Shown here piece after piece: positions 62,574 through 64,000 of a stretch of 64,000 nucleotides of DNA (positions are counted from its first letter, which is position 1; every line of letters starts with the position of its first letter). The stretch covers positions 1 through 64,000 of the forward strand of contig JAJRYT010000010.1 of the NCBI GenBank assembly GCA_024275635.1, read 5' to 3'. The notes beneath the pieces were generated by a model. The model saw nothing but the letters and a program-made list of their open reading frames with translations, made no database searches and was not told the DNA's origin. The stretch is from Chloroflexota bacterium (GTDB lineage: Bacteria; Chloroflexota; Anaerolineae; Promineifilales; Promineifilaceae). A program made the translations under genes and the position numbers.

Positions 62574-64000
62574 CTACAACATACTCACCGGATCAATATC
62601 CACCTGCCACGGACGCGGAATGGGGAAATCAGCCAAAAGCCGGGTGGGATTGGGGGTGCGGATGATAATTTGCCAGCGGTAACGGCCGTCTACCCTGGAA
62701 AAAAAAGGCGGCGTCGGCCCTAAAATTTCTGTAGCCGCCAACGCCTTTTCACGCACATGCAGCCGCAGCCCCTTGGCCAGCTTTTCCGCTTCACGCTGCG
62801 CCCGGTCATTAAACGGGTCAACAATCACCAGCTTCGCCAGCCGCCGGAAGGGCGGCAAATTATGCTGCGTGCGAAATCGAATTTCATCTACATAAAACCC
62901 GGCAAAATCATGCACCGCCGCCGCCCGGATGGCGTAATGTTCCGGCTTATAGGTTTGGATAATCACCCGGCCGCCCAATAACCCACGCCCGGCTCGACCG
63001 GCCACCTGCGCCAAAACCTGGAAAGCCCGTTCCCCTGTGCGGTAATCGGGCAGCCCCAGGGACACATCAGCCGAAATAACGCCCACCAGCGTCACCAGCG
63101 GCAAATCCAACCCTTTGGCGATCATCTGCGTGCCGACCAAAATGTCGGCTTCCTGATTGATGAACTTTGCCAGGAGCTGCTCATGCTTATCCCGCCCGGC
63201 CGTTGTATCCCGGTCCCAGCGGGTGATGCGAGCCTGGGGCCACTGCTGCTGCACCCGTGATTCCACCTCCTCGGTTCCCAGGCCAAAATAACGGATACGC
63301 TTGGAGCCGCACACCGGACATTCCTGATGCGGCGGTTCGTGACGGCCGCAATAATGGCAGGCCAGCATCATCCCCGGCCGGTGATAGGTAAGCGGCGTGT
63401 CGCAGCGGGGACATTTGAGGACGTGACCGCAGTCGCGGCAGATGACGAAGGTGGCTGTGCCGCGCCGGTTAAGGAAGAGGATGGCTTGTTCGCCACGTTC
63501 CAGGGTTTCGGTTACGGCCGTTGCCAGCGCCCGACTAAAAATGGAACGATTCCCGGCCCGCAGCTCCTGGCGCAAATCCACAACTTGAATGGGCGGCAAG
63601 GGAATCGTAAGCGCATCATCCGGGTCATCCGCGCCACGTTCGTAGTGGCTGATGATGTCCAGCCGTTCGGCTTGGCTTTCGATACGTTGGCGGTGGCCCA
63701 TGACCCGCTTGGGCAGTTCCAGCAGTTGGAAACGGCCGCTTCGGGCGCGGTGATAGGTGACAACATCCGGCGTCGCGCTGCCCATGATGACAGCCGCGCC
63801 GGTAATCCGGCCTAATTCAATCGCCGCTTCACGGGCGTGGTAGTAAGGCGGCGGCACGGGCGGCGTTTGTTTGTAGCTGGGATCATGTTCCTCATCCAGC
63901 ACAATCACGCCCAGGTTGGGCAGCGGCACAAAAAGGGCGCTGCGCGGCCCCACGATGATGTCGAACAATCCCTGCCGCGCTCGCCGCCAGGTGTCGTACC
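62574..64000 (-). CDS. priA: Primosomal helicase PriA (partial)
   Basis: The C-terminal 475 residues of PriA; the gene continues past the window edge (the frame is open to 64000 and reads YDTWRRARQGLF before the track's start). The DEEH box (VLDEEHDPSYKQ), zinc-binding Cys clusters (CRDCGHVLKCPRC, CHYCG, CPVCG) and helicase motifs ILVGTQMIAKGLD and QVAGRAGRG are visible. It restarts stalled replication forks. The end (VDIDPVSML) is typical. Confidence 0.96.
   Translation of the reverse strand, partial: YDTWRRARQGLFDIIVGPRSALFVPLPNLGVIVLDEEHDPSYKQTPPVPPPYYHAREAAIELGRITGAAVIMGSATPDVVTYHRARSGRFQLLELPKRVMGHRQRIESQAERLDIISHYERGADDPDDALTIPLPPIQVVDLRQELRAGNRSIFSRALATAVTETLERGEQAILFLNRRGTATFVICRDCGHVLKCPRCDTPLTYHRPGMMLACHYCGRHEPPHQECPVCGSKRIRYFGLGTEEVESRVQQQWPQARITRWDRDTTAGRDKHEQLLAKFINQEADILVGTQMIAKGLDLPLVTLVGVISADVSLGLPDYRTGERAFQVLAQVAGRAGRGLLGGRVIIQTYKPEHYAIRAAAVHDFAGFYVDEIRFRTQHNLPPFRRLAKLVIVDPFNDRAQREAEKLAKGLRLHVREKALAATEILGPTPPFFSRVDGRYRWQIIIRTPNPTRLLADFPIPRPWQVDIDPVSML

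Larger units (their letters stand above)
819..63521. repeat. Dispersed ACGGCCGT palindrome, about 100 copies
   Basis: By hand I find about 100 exact copies of ACGGCCGT between these coordinates, about one per 630 bp. Examples: 819, 1150, 4628, 5245, 9457, 14136, 21618, 31380, 35166, 39017, 43202, 47094, 51195, 55008, 58769, 62692. In genes it codes mostly for Thr-Ala-Val or (Asn/Asp/Tyr)-Gly-Arg. There are few or no copies at 9465-12404, 16619-19389, 26480-28038 and 52032-54127. Confidence 0.9.

Noticed and set aside
1-64000. Prophage or integrative element
   Set aside because: No integrase, phage structural genes or att-like direct repeats at the single tRNA gene.

Overview
ORGANISM. The window looks like a chromosome segment of a Chloroflexota bacterium, probably from the Anaerolineae/Ardenticatenia side. 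This is inferred from lipoproteins with long Pro/Thr-rich linkers, a coenzyme F420 gene pair (npdG-cofE), the SecG/Tat gene set, class III cyclase signalling, and moderately high GC. No rRNA gene is present, so the assignment is by gene style only.

LAYOUT. 0-4.4 kb: a DmpA-type peptidase broken by an in-frame stop, OsmC, a lipoprotein, an acidic helical protein and thioredoxin. 4.6-9.8 kb: SsnA-like aminohydrolase, a MazG-like remnant, Dam methylase, npdG-cofE and a glycosidase-like lipoprotein. 10-17.3 kb, minus strand: a large membrane protein, a Vps62-like gene broken by a stop, and a MacB-like ABC exporter pair. 17.4-31.2 kb: acs, two-component genes, Nudix, a broken RidA, GNAT, EF-P, a receiver lacking its phospho-acceptor Asp, YitT, DUF971, an ABC ATPase and a DUF4160/DUF2442 pair. 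31.2-38.1 kb: one 2298-residue ORF joining four FtsX-like permease modules to two membrane sensors, HAMP and a class III cyclase. 38.1-43.2 kb: an accessory island with a nucleotidyltransferase pair, a fused restriction-modification protein, a RAYT transposase and matching palindromes. 43.2-52.6 kb, minus strand: AICAR transformylase plus PurO-type IMP cyclohydrolase, then yqeY-pgpH-ybeY-dgkA-GT-C, DUF423 and coaBC. 53.2-56.9 kb: secG, a frameshifted peptide-binding protein and tatA-tatB-tatC. 56.9-61.4 kb, minus strand: a PFK-aldolase-ADH-rhomboid operon. 61.6-64 kb: tRNA-Arg(CCT), a methyltransferase and partial priA.

CROSS-CUTTING STRUCTURE. The palindrome ACGGCCGT occurs about 100 times by hand count, in genes and between them, comparable in style to cyanobacterial HIP1. 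Intergenic regions, and a few genes, contain tandem heptanucleotide arrays that often face an inverted mate and form hairpins. A palindrome family with core CTACAAAAGTCT surrounds the RAYT gene and supplies stop codons to neighbouring genes. A third hairpin family lies 35-45 bp upstream of three plus-strand genes. Four genes carry a single disabling lesion, either real decay or sequence error.

The strongest candidates for something undescribed are the permease-cyclase fusion with its nearby ATPase, and the ACGGCCGT iterated palindrome.
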